Assembly (NCBI GenBank): GCA_963700865.1
Contig: CAVOZC010000001.1
Coordinates: 434,001-498,000, forward strand
Origin: CAVOGJ01 sp963700865
GTDB taxonomy: Bacteria > Planctomycetota > Planctomycetia > Pirellulales > Pirellulaceae
Direction of reading: 5' to 3'
Length of the DNA stretch: 64,000 nucleotides
Part shown: positions 48,209 through 57,259 of the stretch, piece after piece
Numbering within the stretch: the first letter of the stretch is position 1
How the letters are laid out: the number at the start of each line of letters is the position of its first letter
Program-made: the position numbers and the translations under genes
The notes under the pieces: model-generated
What the model was told of the DNA's origin: nothing
Seen by the model: the letters and a program-made list of their open reading frames with translations, nothing else
The model's database searches: none

Positions 48209-49414
48209 ATGGATATGCATAAACTGACGCGGATGCTGCACTCCCGCAACCAATCGAAAATTGTGATGCTGGTGGCTGACGGGCTGGGGGGCCTGCCGTT
48301 CGAGCCGGGTGGCCAAACGGAACTTGAAACGGCCCGCACGCCACATCTCGATGACTTGGCCACGCGCAGCGTCCAAGGCCTGAGCATACCGGTCGCCCTG
48401 GGGATCAGTCCCGGCAGCGGCCCCGGCCACCTGGGCTTGTTCGGCTATGACCCGCTGCAGTACGTGATCGGACGCGGGGCGCTGGAAGCGACCGGTATCG
48501 GGTTTGAATTGACCCATCAGGATGTGGCGATCCGCTGCAATTTCTGCACGCTCGACAGCGAGGGCAATATTTCTGATCGCCGGGCGGGACGGATTGCCTC
48601 AGAAGTCAGTGCCCCCATTGCCCTGCGGTTGCGCGACGTGACGATTCCGGGCGTCGAGATTTTTGTCGAGCCGGTGAAGGAGCATCGGTTCGTCGTCGTC
48701 TTTCGCGGCGAGGGACTGGGGGGCGCCGTCGAGGATACCGATCCGCAGAAGACCGGTGTGCCCCCCTTGGCACCTCAAGCACTCGATGCCGCCAGCAGGA
48801 AGACCGCGGAGATCGCCGCCGAATTCTATCGTCAGGCGCGGGAATTGTTGCGCGACGAACCGGCCGCGAATGGACTGACGATGCGAGGCTTTGCGTGCAA
48901 GCCCGACCTGCCGTCGTACGAGGAAGTCTACGGACTCCGCGCCGCCGCCATCGCCGTTTATCCGATGTACAAGGGTCTCGCGCGACTCGTGGGCATGCAA
49001 ATCGTCGGTCAGCCGCAGACACTTGATGAACAGGCGGACCTGTTGGCCCAATCCTGGAAGGACTTCGATTTCTTCTTCGTGCACTTCAAGTACACCGACA
49101 GCACGGGCGAAGATGGGAACTTTGCGGCCAAGGTGGCGAAGACCGAGCAGTTTGACGCGATCCTTCCCCGCGTGCTCGCGCTCCAGCCCGATGTGCTGAT
49201 CGTGACCGGAGACCATAGCACGCCCGCGTTTCTTCGCAGCCATAGTTGGCACCCCGTGCCCACCCTGCTCTATTCGAACTGCTGTCGCCCCGATGGGAGT
49301 ACGGCGTTCAACGAGTCGACGGCACGGCTGGGCGGGCTGGGACACTTCGAAGCCAGGTATCTGATGCCGCTGGCCCTGGCAAATGCCGGTCGCCTGGAAA
49401 AATACGGCGCGTGA
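48209..49414 (+). CDS. apgM: 2,3-bisphosphoglycerate-independent phosphoglycerate mutase, ApgM type
   Basis: The ~400-residue protein belongs to the archaeal-type branch of the alkaline-phosphatase superfamily. LVADGLGG holds the first metal Asp, the catalytic serine lies in ISPGSGPGHLGLFGYDP, and metal-binding residues follow in HFKYTDSTGEDGN and VTGDHSTPAFLRSHSWHPVP. It interconverts 3- and 2-phosphoglycerate. ATG 48209 (or the second ATG six bases later) is preferred over upstream in-frame codons because the conserved core starts about 15 residues later and GAGG lies upstream. It is divergent from pgi. Confidence 0.9.
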   Translation: MDMHKLTRMLHSRNQSKIVMLVADGLGGLPFEPGGQTELETARTPHLDDLATRSVQGLSIPVALGISPGSGPGHLGLFGYDPLQYVIGRGALEATGIGFELTHQDVAIRCNFCTLDSEGNISDRRAGRIASEVSAPIALRLRDVTIPGVEIFVEPVKEHRFVVVFRGEGLGGAVEDTDPQKTGVPPLAPQALDAASRKTAEIAAEFYRQARELLRDEPAANGLTMRGFACKPDLPSYEEVYGLRAAAIAVYPMYKGLARLVGMQIVGQPQTLDEQADLLAQSWKDFDFFFVHFKYTDSTGEDGNFAAKVAKTEQFDAILPRVLALQPDVLIVTGDHSTPAFLRSHSWHPVPTLLYSNCCRPDGSTAFNESTARLGGLGHFEARYLMPLALANAGRLEKYGA

Positions 49415-49440
49415 TACCTGTGTCGCCGTGCAACGAACCG

Positions 49441-49517
49441 CGTAGCCGAACTCGCAAGCGTTTGGACGACGACCGATGCCACCCCAACACCACCAAAGCC
49501 TGGCGACTTCGGCTACG
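49441..49517. repeat. MITE-like inverted repeat, copy B
   Basis: CGTAGCCGAACTCGCAAGC at the left pairs imperfectly with CTGGCGACTTCGGCTACG at the right, 77 bp overall. Termini match copy A at 43886-43957. It lies in the short spacer between apgM and the convergent glycosyltransferase gene. Confidence 0.7.
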
Positions 49518-49567
49518 AATCGAGCGACGCCCGCGACGATGGCATCGTGCCGACAACAGGCAGGCTC

Positions 49568-50251
49568 CTACCCCACGGTCCGCAGCCAATCCCGCAAGCT
49601 CGACAAGTCCGCATCGGATGCGGTGCCCCTTACCAGTTCGGCGGCCAGGCGTGTCACATCGGCGGGCCGGTCGATGTCATACCAGACCGGCAGGGCGGCC
49701 CATGAGAGGCCTTGCCGATCAAGCCGCTCAGTCGTCTGGGAATACACCTCGCCGCCGCCCCAGCGGATGCCGTCGAACACCGGGGGCACTTCACGCGCCG
49801 CGCCAATCAGATAATAGCCCCCATCTTCGGCCGGACCGAGCACCACCGCCTGCCGATCGAGTTGCCGAAAGGCCCGCTCAAGATAAGCCAGCGGCACGTT
49901 GGGACTATCGGTGCCCAGCAGGACCACGCGTTGCGCTCCTTCCGCGAATGCCTGTTGGAAAAAGGCGGCCATGCGATCGCCCAGGCCACCCGAGGATTGC
50001 ACCGTCAACCGCCATGCACCGCTGCCCGCGAGTTCCGCGAATTGAGAGATCGCCTCCGGCGGCGAAACGGCCACGACGCGCTGGTCTCCGAGGAAGCGCA
50101 AGCGACGTATTACCGTTTGCACACACTGCCGGTGAAACTCGGCGGCGTCCGTGGCGGTCCACCTGTCGATGAGTCGTGTCTTTACCTCGCCCGCTTGCCA
50201 GTACTTGGCGAAGACACCCAACCAACGATCGTGCCCCCGTGGCTTGATCAT
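49568..50251 (-). CDS. DUF2064 / TIGR04282-family glycosyltransferase-like protein
   Basis: The protein has a GT-A nucleotidyl-sugar fold: N-terminal VFAKYWQAGEVKTRL, central VVLLGTDSPNVPLAYLERAF with the DxD-like acidic site, LGPAEDGGYYLIG, and C-terminal WYDIDRPADVTRL. Some family members sit in arsenosugar clusters, hence the database name, but no arsenic gene is near it here. It overlaps the following glutaredoxin-like gene by ATGA (50248-50251), the common partner in planctomycetes and cyanobacteria. The acceptor is unknown. Confidence 0.85.
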   Translation of the reverse strand: MIKPRGHDRWLGVFAKYWQAGEVKTRLIDRWTATDAAEFHRQCVQTVIRRLRFLGDQRVVAVSPPEAISQFAELAGSGAWRLTVQSSGGLGDRMAAFFQQAFAEGAQRVVLLGTDSPNVPLAYLERAFRQLDRQAVVLGPAEDGGYYLIGAAREVPPVFDGIRWGGGEVYSQTTERLDRQGLSWAALPVWYDIDRPADVTRLAAELVRGTASDADLSSLRDWLRTVG

Positions 50252-50484
50252 GGCGCCCCGCCGCGCAGCAAGCGACGCAGGAGCAGCGGATTCACCCGAC
50301 CGCGAAAACGAACCTTGCCGTCAATCTCGACCACCGGCACGCACGTGTCCCAAGCCTCTCGCAGCCGGGCATCCTGATCGATATCAATGACGGTGGGTAC
50401 CAGTCCATGTCGCTCGAGCAACGTTTTGGCTTCGTCGCACAAATGACAGCCTGGGCGAGTGTAGAGGATGACTTGGACGGGCAT
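50248..50484 (-). CDS. Glutaredoxin-like small protein (DUF836 type)
   Basis: This 78-residue thioredoxin-fold protein starts VQVILYTRPGCHLCDEAKTLLE, with a CHLC redox-active motif at the helix start, and contains CVPVVEIDGKVRFRGRVN with the cis-proline. It is smaller than classical glutaredoxin. Translational coupling with the DUF2064 gene suggests a joint role, possibly redox control of that enzyme or of its substrate. Confidence 0.85.
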   Translation of the reverse strand: MPVQVILYTRPGCHLCDEAKTLLERHGLVPTVIDIDQDARLREAWDTCVPVVEIDGKVRFRGRVNPLLLRRLLRGGAP

Positions 50485-50530
50485 GGCATACGTGCGGCAC
50501 GGCTTGGTCGCTGGTGCAGGTCAGACTACG

Positions 50531-51871
50531 ATGAGCGCTGAAAAGGACACCATACCAAGCCGACCCGCTATGCCGAAGCTCACTACCAGGCAGTTGATCG
50601 AGGCCATCCAGCGGAGCCGACTGGTCGAACCGCAAGCCCTCAAGTCATCCCTGCTTGAGTTCCAAGCCGCCCTGGGTGGCTCGTTGCCCAGCGAGAGTGA
50701 AGCGATCGGGCGATATCTGGTCAGTACGGGCCGACTCACCGAATGGCAGTACGAGCAACTCCAACAGGGAAAATTCAAGGGCTTTTTTCTCGGCAAATAT
50801 CGGCTGCTCGACCACCTCGGGAGTGGTGGCATGGGAGCGGTCTATCTGGCCGATCATCAGGCCATGCACCGACAAGTGGCGCTGAAAGTACTCCCCCCAG
50901 AGCGTGTCGGCGACCGGTCCTATCTGGAACGGTTTTATCTGGAGGCCAAAGCGGTTGCGGCGCTCGATCATCCCAACATCGTGCGGGCATTCGATGTTGA
51001 CCATCAGGGAGAGACCCATTACTTGGTGCTGGAATACGTGCGGGGATCAAATCTCCAAACGATCGTCCGCGATGCCGAAAAGCCACTCGCCTTCGCCCTC
51101 ATCGCTGACTATGTGGCCCAAGCTGCCCGTGGGCTGCAACACGCACACGCCGCGGGCCTGATCCATCGGGACGTCAAGCCGGCAAATTTACTCGTCGACC
51201 CGCAGGGCGTCGTCAAGGTTCTCGACCTGGGGCTGGCCCTGATGACCGACGAGACCTCCTCGATCAGCGCGGACCACCAGGAAGTGGTCCTGGGCACGGC
51301 CGATTATCTGGCGCCCGAGCAGGCCATCAATAGCCATGATGTCGATGCTCGGGCCGACATCTACAGCCTGGGCTGCACCCTCCATTTCGCGATCACTGGC
51401 CGCCCGCCGTTTCCCGACGGAACGTTGGCGCAGCGCGTCCTGGCCCACCAAACACAAACCCCTCGCGGCGTGCGCGAAATTCGTCCCGACACACCCGTCG
51501 AGCTGGCCGAGATCTGCGCACAAATGATGGCCAAGTCGCCGGCAGCGCGGATCGCCACGGCTGCCGACGTTGCCGAACGCTTGGAGCTTTGGCGGAAGAA
51601 CGCCAAGGCGTTCCTGCCGGTCTCGCCGCAAGTGCCCATCATCATTCAAACCGGTAAGGAAGCATCCTTTGCCGCCGCGCCGCGTGACGCGAGCTCGGTT
51701 CCTCACGCCCCGAACATCGCCACGGGCAATCGCAGCGGCACAACAACGAATCGCGCCTCACGCCCACGCTGGCGATCGAGTGCGCGAAAGCCGCCGTGGC
51801 TGCTCTGGATCGTGTTGGTAGCCCTGACCATTGTGGCTCTGACGCTCATGTCATATCTCTTTATAAAATAA
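50531..51871 (+). CDS. Ser/Thr protein kinase with short N-terminal extension and C-terminal membrane anchor
   Basis: ATG 50531 is taken as start; ATG 50570 is an alternative. The first ~75 residues (LIEAIQRSRLVEPQALKSSLLEF ... GRYLVSTGRLTEWQYEQLQQGKF) are a helical segment commonly found before planctomycete kinases. Kinase landmarks: HLGSGGMGAVYLA, VALKVL, HRDVKPANLLV, a DLG in place of DFG (common in this phylum), GTADYLAPEQ, and DIYSLGCTLHFAI. The end is a single membrane helix (WLLWIVLVALTIVALTLMSYLF) with almost nothing outside, so the kinase faces the cytoplasm without an exported sensor. Confidence 0.9.
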   Translation: MSAEKDTIPSRPAMPKLTTRQLIEAIQRSRLVEPQALKSSLLEFQAALGGSLPSESEAIGRYLVSTGRLTEWQYEQLQQGKFKGFFLGKYRLLDHLGSGGMGAVYLADHQAMHRQVALKVLPPERVGDRSYLERFYLEAKAVAALDHPNIVRAFDVDHQGETHYLVLEYVRGSNLQTIVRDAEKPLAFALIADYVAQAARGLQHAHAAGLIHRDVKPANLLVDPQGVVKVLDLGLALMTDETSSISADHQEVVLGTADYLAPEQAINSHDVDARADIYSLGCTLHFAITGRPPFPDGTLAQRVLAHQTQTPRGVREIRPDTPVELAEICAQMMAKSPAARIATAADVAERLELWRKNAKAFLPVSPQVPIIIQTGKEASFAAAPRDASSVPHAPNIATGNRSGTTTNRASRPRWRSSARKPPWLLWIVLVALTIVALTLMSYLFIK

Positions 51872-52220
51872 CGACTTGCGCCACATATATGACATGTGTT
51901 AGTCTCTTTTCGCGACTAATTTCGGCGTTTCCATCGGGTTTCTCACTCGGCCCCCCATAAACACCCCCCCTACAGAGTGGCACGCGGCCCGATTGGGGTG
52001 GTCAATCGGGGCCGCCATAAGATGGCAACTCCTTGCCAGGTATGCACTTACGAAAACGCGCTTGAATCTCGGGGTGTCCGCGAACTAGCATGGAATTGGG
52101 ACCTGGCTGGTCGCTGTCCTGGCGACTGGCACCCGGCTGGAATCGGACTCCACTTAAGCCCGCCCGTCCAGCGTTCGCGTTTTCGTATTTCCTTATGACT
52201 AAGTGAGTTACGGTGCACTC
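51872..52220. other. Intergenic region with a GC-rich hairpin
   Basis: No gene is seen. GCGGCCCGATTG near 51985 pairs with CAATCGGGGCCGC near 52003 (one bulged G) and could be a 3' structure of the kinase mRNA. The rest shows only short internal CTGGCTGG-type repetitions. Confidence 0.45.
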
Positions 52221-52922
52221 ATGCGCTCCAAGCGAAAGACAACACGTCCGTTTCGAGCATCGGCCAATGCCATTGCGCTTGCCAAGTCGCACAATCGGGT
52301 CGCGCCGAGCAGCAAGAGGACGCGGGGAGCGGTACCCTTTGATCAAGGTCCGTTTATGCCCACCGAGGACTGGCATCCACCGACCGAGGTCAAGTCGACC
52401 GACTACCGCGTGCGGACTCAATATCCGGGCGAGGGATATCGACATGTCGTAACGCCGCGGGAAATTCGTGAGCGGCTGGCGGCACTGCCGTCGTGGATGC
52501 TTTTCGACCTGGACGTGGTGCAATTGAGTCGCATGACACGCAAGAAGCAGACGTTCCCTTGCTACGGCATGCAATGGGGTTCGGCCCTTTACCTTTATCC
52601 GATCGAGTCCAATCTCGTGGAGGAGTTCACAAGACCTCCCAAGCCGAGCGTCGTGATCGAATCACAGCAGTTCGGGGCAACCTGGCTGCAAGAAGGTAAC
52701 ATGTGGTATCTGCGGTGGACGCGGAAGAGCATCAAGGACTTTTACTTGAACAACATCCTGATCCATGAGTTGGGCCATTTGCTGGACCATCGGAACGCCA
52801 GCTACGTGGACCGAGAACGGTTCGCGGAATGGTTTGCGATGGAGTACGGTTATCGGCGGTCGCAGCGACGGCAGCGATCGCGACGCAACGAGCGGACGAT
52901 TCGACGCCATCACAAGTGCTGA
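52221..52922 (+). CDS. Putative HELGH zinc-peptidase-like protein, basic N-terminus
   Basis: ATG 52221 gives 233 residues. The N-terminus is strongly basic (MRSKRKTTRPFRAS ... KRTRG) and the C-terminus is Arg-rich (RRSQRRQRSRRNERTIRRHH), suggesting nucleic-acid or ribosome association. In between, HELGH with a downstream glutamate in RFAEWFAMEYG matches a gluzincin-like metal site (HExxH plus E). No signal peptide is seen. The protein is of the conserved-hypothetical kind; whether it is an active peptidase is not known. Confidence 0.7.
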   Translation: MRSKRKTTRPFRASANAIALAKSHNRVAPSSKRTRGAVPFDQGPFMPTEDWHPPTEVKSTDYRVRTQYPGEGYRHVVTPREIRERLAALPSWMLFDLDVVQLSRMTRKKQTFPCYGMQWGSALYLYPIESNLVEEFTRPPKPSVVIESQQFGATWLQEGNMWYLRWTRKSIKDFYLNNILIHELGHLLDHRNASYVDRERFAEWFAMEYGYRRSQRRQRSRRNERTIRRHHKC

Positions 52923-52977
52923 TTGGTCGTCCTCGGCATCTTGGGAGCGGCCAGCAACGGACGCGGCACGCCGCACG

Positions 52978-54084
52978 TCAGGCCAGGTTTGGCGGGACCG
53001 CATCAATTTCCGGCTCTCCGGTCGGTTCGCACTTCACGCTTTCCAGCGTCGCGGGGTCGATACGGAAGACGGGCTGCAGCGTTTCGGGCGCAATGACGAT
53101 GGCTCGGCCTGGCAATACCAGGATGGCCACCAGCAGGGCCCAGGCGGGAAAGACCAGTTGGGACCGGACGGGTCTGCGGCGAGCCGATCTTGGCCCCAGG
53201 ATTGCCTTCAGACGGTGCCGCGTTACCTGGGCGGCGTTCATGCCTGCGCCTGCGACGATCGGCCGCAGCCGGCAACGGGACTCAATCACGTCCAACAGGC
53301 ATTGGGCGTAGGCCTTGGGGGAACAATTGAGCATGGTCACGACCTCGTCGTCGCAAGCCAGTTCACATTGCAGGCTGGTCTCACGAGTTGCCAACCAGAC
53401 CAGCGGATGAAACCACCATATGCCTTGGACGATGACTTTCATCAGTGCCAGGATGGTGTCTCCGCGGGCGACGTGCAGCATCTCGTGCGCCAGGATCAGC
53501 CGGATCGCGGACGCATCCTCATCCGCCACAACCGCCTCGGGCAGCACGACCACGGGTCGCCAGATTCCGACGACCGCCGGGCCGATCGAGGAGCGGAGCA
53601 CCGTTACGCGGACGTGTGGCTGGCGCGTGGCCCGCCGCATCTGAGCGGCCATCCGCTCGACGGTTGGCGAACAGCCAATCGACTCGACCCGCAACGCGGT
53701 ATGAAACCGCCAAGCCTGAATCAACATCGTGGCGAAGTAGACCGCAGCCCCGCACAACCAGAGACTGACGAAGGTCGGCCCCCAACCCGCGGCGAGCCAA
53801 TCTGTCGCGGCCCCATTCAAACGGGAGGCCACCGAATAGGGCGAGAGAATCTCGACGTCCCGCAGCCCGACCTGACTCCAACTGAACACGCCGAGCGGAC
53901 TCGACACGAGAGGAGGCACAAGGCACTTGAGCAAAACAATCACCCACAGCGCGCGGGCCACGCGGGGATGGTCACGGAGCAACGTGCGAGCCAGCAGCCA
54001 GACAATCGCGATCAACAGGCTGGTCTGCCAGCACTGGAGCCAGACGAGTTGCAGGATGTGTTGGTCGGCGAGTAGCAAAGTCAT
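52978..54084 (-). CDS. blaR1: BlaR1-like M56-family membrane metallopeptidase
   Basis: N-terminal membrane helices (LVWLQCWQTSLLIAIVWLLA, ALWVIVLLKCLVPPLVSS, GPTFVSLWLCGAAVYFATMLI) precede the M56 zinc site HEMLH, with the third ligand in ELACDDEVV, and VGIWRPVVVLP just before. A further helix (VFPAWALLVAILVLPGRAI) lies after the peptidase domain and only ~50 residues follow, so there is no penicillin-sensing domain; it responds to some other signal. The start overlaps the stop of blaI by ATGA (54081-54084), which indicates co-regulation and a likely target in BlaI cleavage. Confidence 0.88.
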   Translation of the reverse strand: MTLLLADQHILQLVWLQCWQTSLLIAIVWLLARTLLRDHPRVARALWVIVLLKCLVPPLVSSPLGVFSWSQVGLRDVEILSPYSVASRLNGAATDWLAAGWGPTFVSLWLCGAAVYFATMLIQAWRFHTALRVESIGCSPTVERMAAQMRRATRQPHVRVTVLRSSIGPAVVGIWRPVVVLPEAVVADEDASAIRLILAHEMLHVARGDTILALMKVIVQGIWWFHPLVWLATRETSLQCELACDDEVVTMLNCSPKAYAQCLLDVIESRCRLRPIVAGAGMNAAQVTRHRLKAILGPRSARRRPVRSQLVFPAWALLVAILVLPGRAIVIAPETLQPVFRIDPATLESVKCEPTGEPEIDAVPPNLA

Positions 54085-54466
54085 AGGAGCTCCTCCGGAT
54101 CGACGGCGTCCACCAGCTGTCGCAATTCGGTCAACTCCTCCGCTGAAATGCCTCGCTCCGCAATCAGGTGCTGCAGCAGCGGCAGCGAGTTACCACCAAA
54201 TAAGCGTTGCACGAAATCATCGACCGCGTCATGGACGGCCCGCGCGGCGCGACCTTGGCGCGAAACACCTTCGTGCGTCCGCGGCGCTGGGAGGAGAGAT
54301 ACCCCTTGGCCTCCAGCCGCGTCAGGTACGTCTGCACGGTGGTAAAATCGATTTGCCGTGCCGCCGGCAACGCGTCGTGGATCTCGCGCGCGGTGGCGCT
54401 GCCCAGCTCCCACAGGAGCCGAGCAATCTCCATTTCCGCGTTGGACATGGATGGTCGCTTCGACAT
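54081..54466 (-). CDS. blaI: BlaI/MecI-type repressor, one frame break
   Basis: GAGGAG precedes ATG 54466. The winged-helix domain is clear: MSNAEMEIARLLWELGSATAREIHDALP ... FTTVQTYLTRLEAKGYLSSQRRGRTKVFRAKV. Near 54240 the frame changes, and the dimerisation part continues as RAVHDAVDDFVQRLFGGN ... LIAERGISAEELTELRQLVDAVDPEELL. Joined, the length (~128 residues) matches BlaI. It would repress its own operon and perhaps nearby genes, and be inactivated through the neighbouring BlaR1-like peptidase. Confidence 0.85.
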
Positions 54467-54771
54467 CGGTGTCTCCTCTTGCCGCCTCTCTCAGGGGCGC
54501 GTGCCTGGCCCGCCATCGCAGCAGCCGATAAGCCCCTCGTCAGGGAAACGAGCCGCCGCCAGCTACGAATGTAGTTGATCCGAATAAGACAGGCAAGATT
54601 TCAAAGCCAGAAAAACGGTCGATATCGCCTCACGGCCGGGCTGGGGTCTATACTCGCTGCCAGCGAATCGATGATTCGTGCGACGTTTTCCGACGGATCG
54701 AGCCGGCCTGCTGGCCCACGGCACGATCCCGCCAGGCATCGCCCGCCCCGCCGCGGACAAAAGGACGTGTC

Positions 54772-57238
54772 ATGATTCCACGAGGCCCCTCGCTGTGCAT
54801 CGCGCTATCCCTGATCGCTTGCGGTGTCATGGGGTGCATTCCGAGGCCGACCGCCCCGCTCGGTTACCAGCCCACGGACGACGCCAAGACCGGCAGGCCG
54901 CCGGTGCTACCCAGCGGGGAGCCGAGCGATACCGCGGCGGCTCCCCCCGCCTTCAGCGTGTCCCCCCTGCCGCTTGAGTCGCCGGCAACTTCTGTGACCA
55001 TGTTAGCGGACGCGGATCGAGGGGAGGCAGCTCCGGCGAAGTTTCCAACCGCCCTGCCCGACCCCAGCCTGGGACCACTCGACCGGCCGCGGGCGACGGT
55101 CACGCCACCGATGAGCGAGCGACCGCTGCTCAAGCCGGCACCCATCGAACCTCCTGCCATGGTGACGACGACAAACGCGGACCCGCTGTTGCCGCCACCT
55201 GAACTCGCCCAGCGTGATCCGCGCACCATGGCGGATGCACTGGCGGATCGACCCGTCCTCCCTCCGACCGATCCGTTGGCGACCTACGGATCTCCGAACT
55301 CGCAAGTCCCCCTGATCCCCCGGGACGTCTTCTTCGCGCCCGCCGAGCGATCGCTGCCGCGTGTCAGTCCCGATGGCAAATGGCTGAGCTTTCATCGGTT
55401 TGCGGGACGGCGCCGCCAACATCTACGTGGCCCCGATCAACGACCTGGAACGGTCGGCGGCCTGGTCGCACGAAACAACGCCTGGCATCTCGGATTATTT
55501 TTGGGCTTTCACCAGTCGTCACGTCCTCTACTTCCGTAACGAGGCAACCGGCGGCCGCCCCCATCTGATGGCTGCCAGCGGGGATACGGGCGAGGTGCGG
55601 GATTTGACGCCCATCCCTCAGGCGTCCGCCCGCCTGTTGGGAATGAGCGAACGGTTTCCCGCCGAAATTCTCGTGGGGCTGAACGACCGCCCCCCCGGCA
55701 AGCTGTTTGACATCCATCGCATCAACCTGATCACGGGCGCGCATAAACTGGAAATGGAAAACACCGGTTTTTCCCAAGCCTATGTGGATGATGACTATCA
55801 GATACGGTTGATCGAATCGGATAAAGCCGACGGTGGCCGCGAGATCCTGCGGGCCGATCCGGATGCCCCCGGGGGCTGGTCGAAATTCTGGAACCTTGGT
55901 CCAGCCGACGCCGAACGATCAGGCGTTGTGAGCTTTGGTCGTTCGGGCAACAATCTGTTTGTTCTCGACAGCGGCGACCGCAATACAACGGCGGTAAGGG
56001 CCATCGATCTTGAAACGGGGACCACCCACGTGGTGGCCGCCAACGGTCGCGCCGACGTGAGTGGACTGCTGTTGCATCCCACGAAAAAGCAGGTGGAAGC
56101 AGTCACGTTTGACACGGGACGACGCAAGTGGAAGACACTCGTGGCGACGATCGATGAGGACCTGTCCTATCTGCACGAAGTGGCCGAGGGACAGGTTGAG
56201 GTGCTTAGTCGCTCACTCGACGACAGCCTGTGGACCGTGGCCTACATCAGTGATCACGGACCGACGCAATACTATTTGTACAATCGCGAACCGCGGGCGA
56301 TACGGCGGCTATTTGACAGTCATCCCCAGTGGGCCGATTTGCCATTGGTTCCCATGCAGTCGCTGACGATTCGCGCGCGCGACGATCGCCCGCTCGTGAG
56401 TTACCTGTCACTCCCTCTGGACAGCGACACCGACCGCGACGGGCGACCCGACCGGCCGCTGCCGCTGGTGCTGTATGTTCACGGAGGGCCTTGGGCGCGC
56501 GACGTCTGGGGCGTCCATCCGGTCCACCAATTTCTGGCCAATCGCGGCTATGCGGTCCTCGGCGTGAACTATCGCGGCTCCACCGGCTTTGGCAAGGATT
56601 TCCTGACGGCCGCCGACGGGGAATGGGGAGGCAAGATGCAGGATGACTTGATCGACGCGGTGCGGTTCGCTGTCACGGAGGGGATCGCGGACGAGCAACG
56701 GGTCGGCATCATGGGTGGGGACTATGGCGGCTATGCCAGCCTGATGGGTGTGGCCCTGGCGCCCGAGACATTCGCCTGCGGTGTCGACATCGTGGGTCCC
56801 ACCCAATTGGTGACGCTGTTGGAAAATCCACCACCCTCCTGGAGTGAACTGCGACGCCCCCTTTCACGGCTTGTCGGCGATATCACATCCGCGGCAGGTC
56901 GCGAGCGATTGCTGGCCCGCTCTCCTATTTCGTATGCCGACCGCATCTCACGTCCGTTGCTCATCGGCCAGGGGGCTCGCGACGCACAGACGCGACGCGG
57001 CGATACGGAGCAAATCGTGGCCAGCCTGCAACGACGAGGGGTTCCCGTCACGTACCTGGTGTATCCCGATGAAGGACATGGCTTTGCCAATCGCGAGAAT
57101 CGGCTGTCGTTCTACGCGGCCACGGAAGGCTTTCTGGCCGAACAACTCGGCGGCAGGTGTCAACCGATCGACGACGCACTCCGTGCCAGTAGCGTCCAGG
57201 TTCAAGCCGGATTGCTGCGCGGCGCGGGGTCGAATTGA
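54772..57238 (+). CDS. S9 prolyl-oligopeptidase-like lipoprotein with Asp in place of the catalytic Ser, one frame break
   Basis: AAGGA precedes ATG 54772. A lipoprotein signal ends in VMGC (Cys22), then a ~180-residue Pro/Ala-rich linker. A TolB/WD-like propeller begins at RVSPDGKWLSFHR; the frame moves at about 55400 (one extra T) to continue LRDGAANIYVAPI. The C-terminal alpha/beta-hydrolase domain has YVHGGPWARDVWG, NYRGSTGFGKDF, then MGGDYGGYAS where active enzymes have GGSYGG: codon GAC at 56720-56722 replaces serine. The acid (QGARD) and histidine (DEGHGF) remain. It is probably a surface-anchored pseudo-peptidase or altered hydrolase. Neighbour of blaI-blaR1, divergent. Confidence 0.85.
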
Positions 57239-57259
57239 ACGCGTGGGCGGCCGCCGCGG

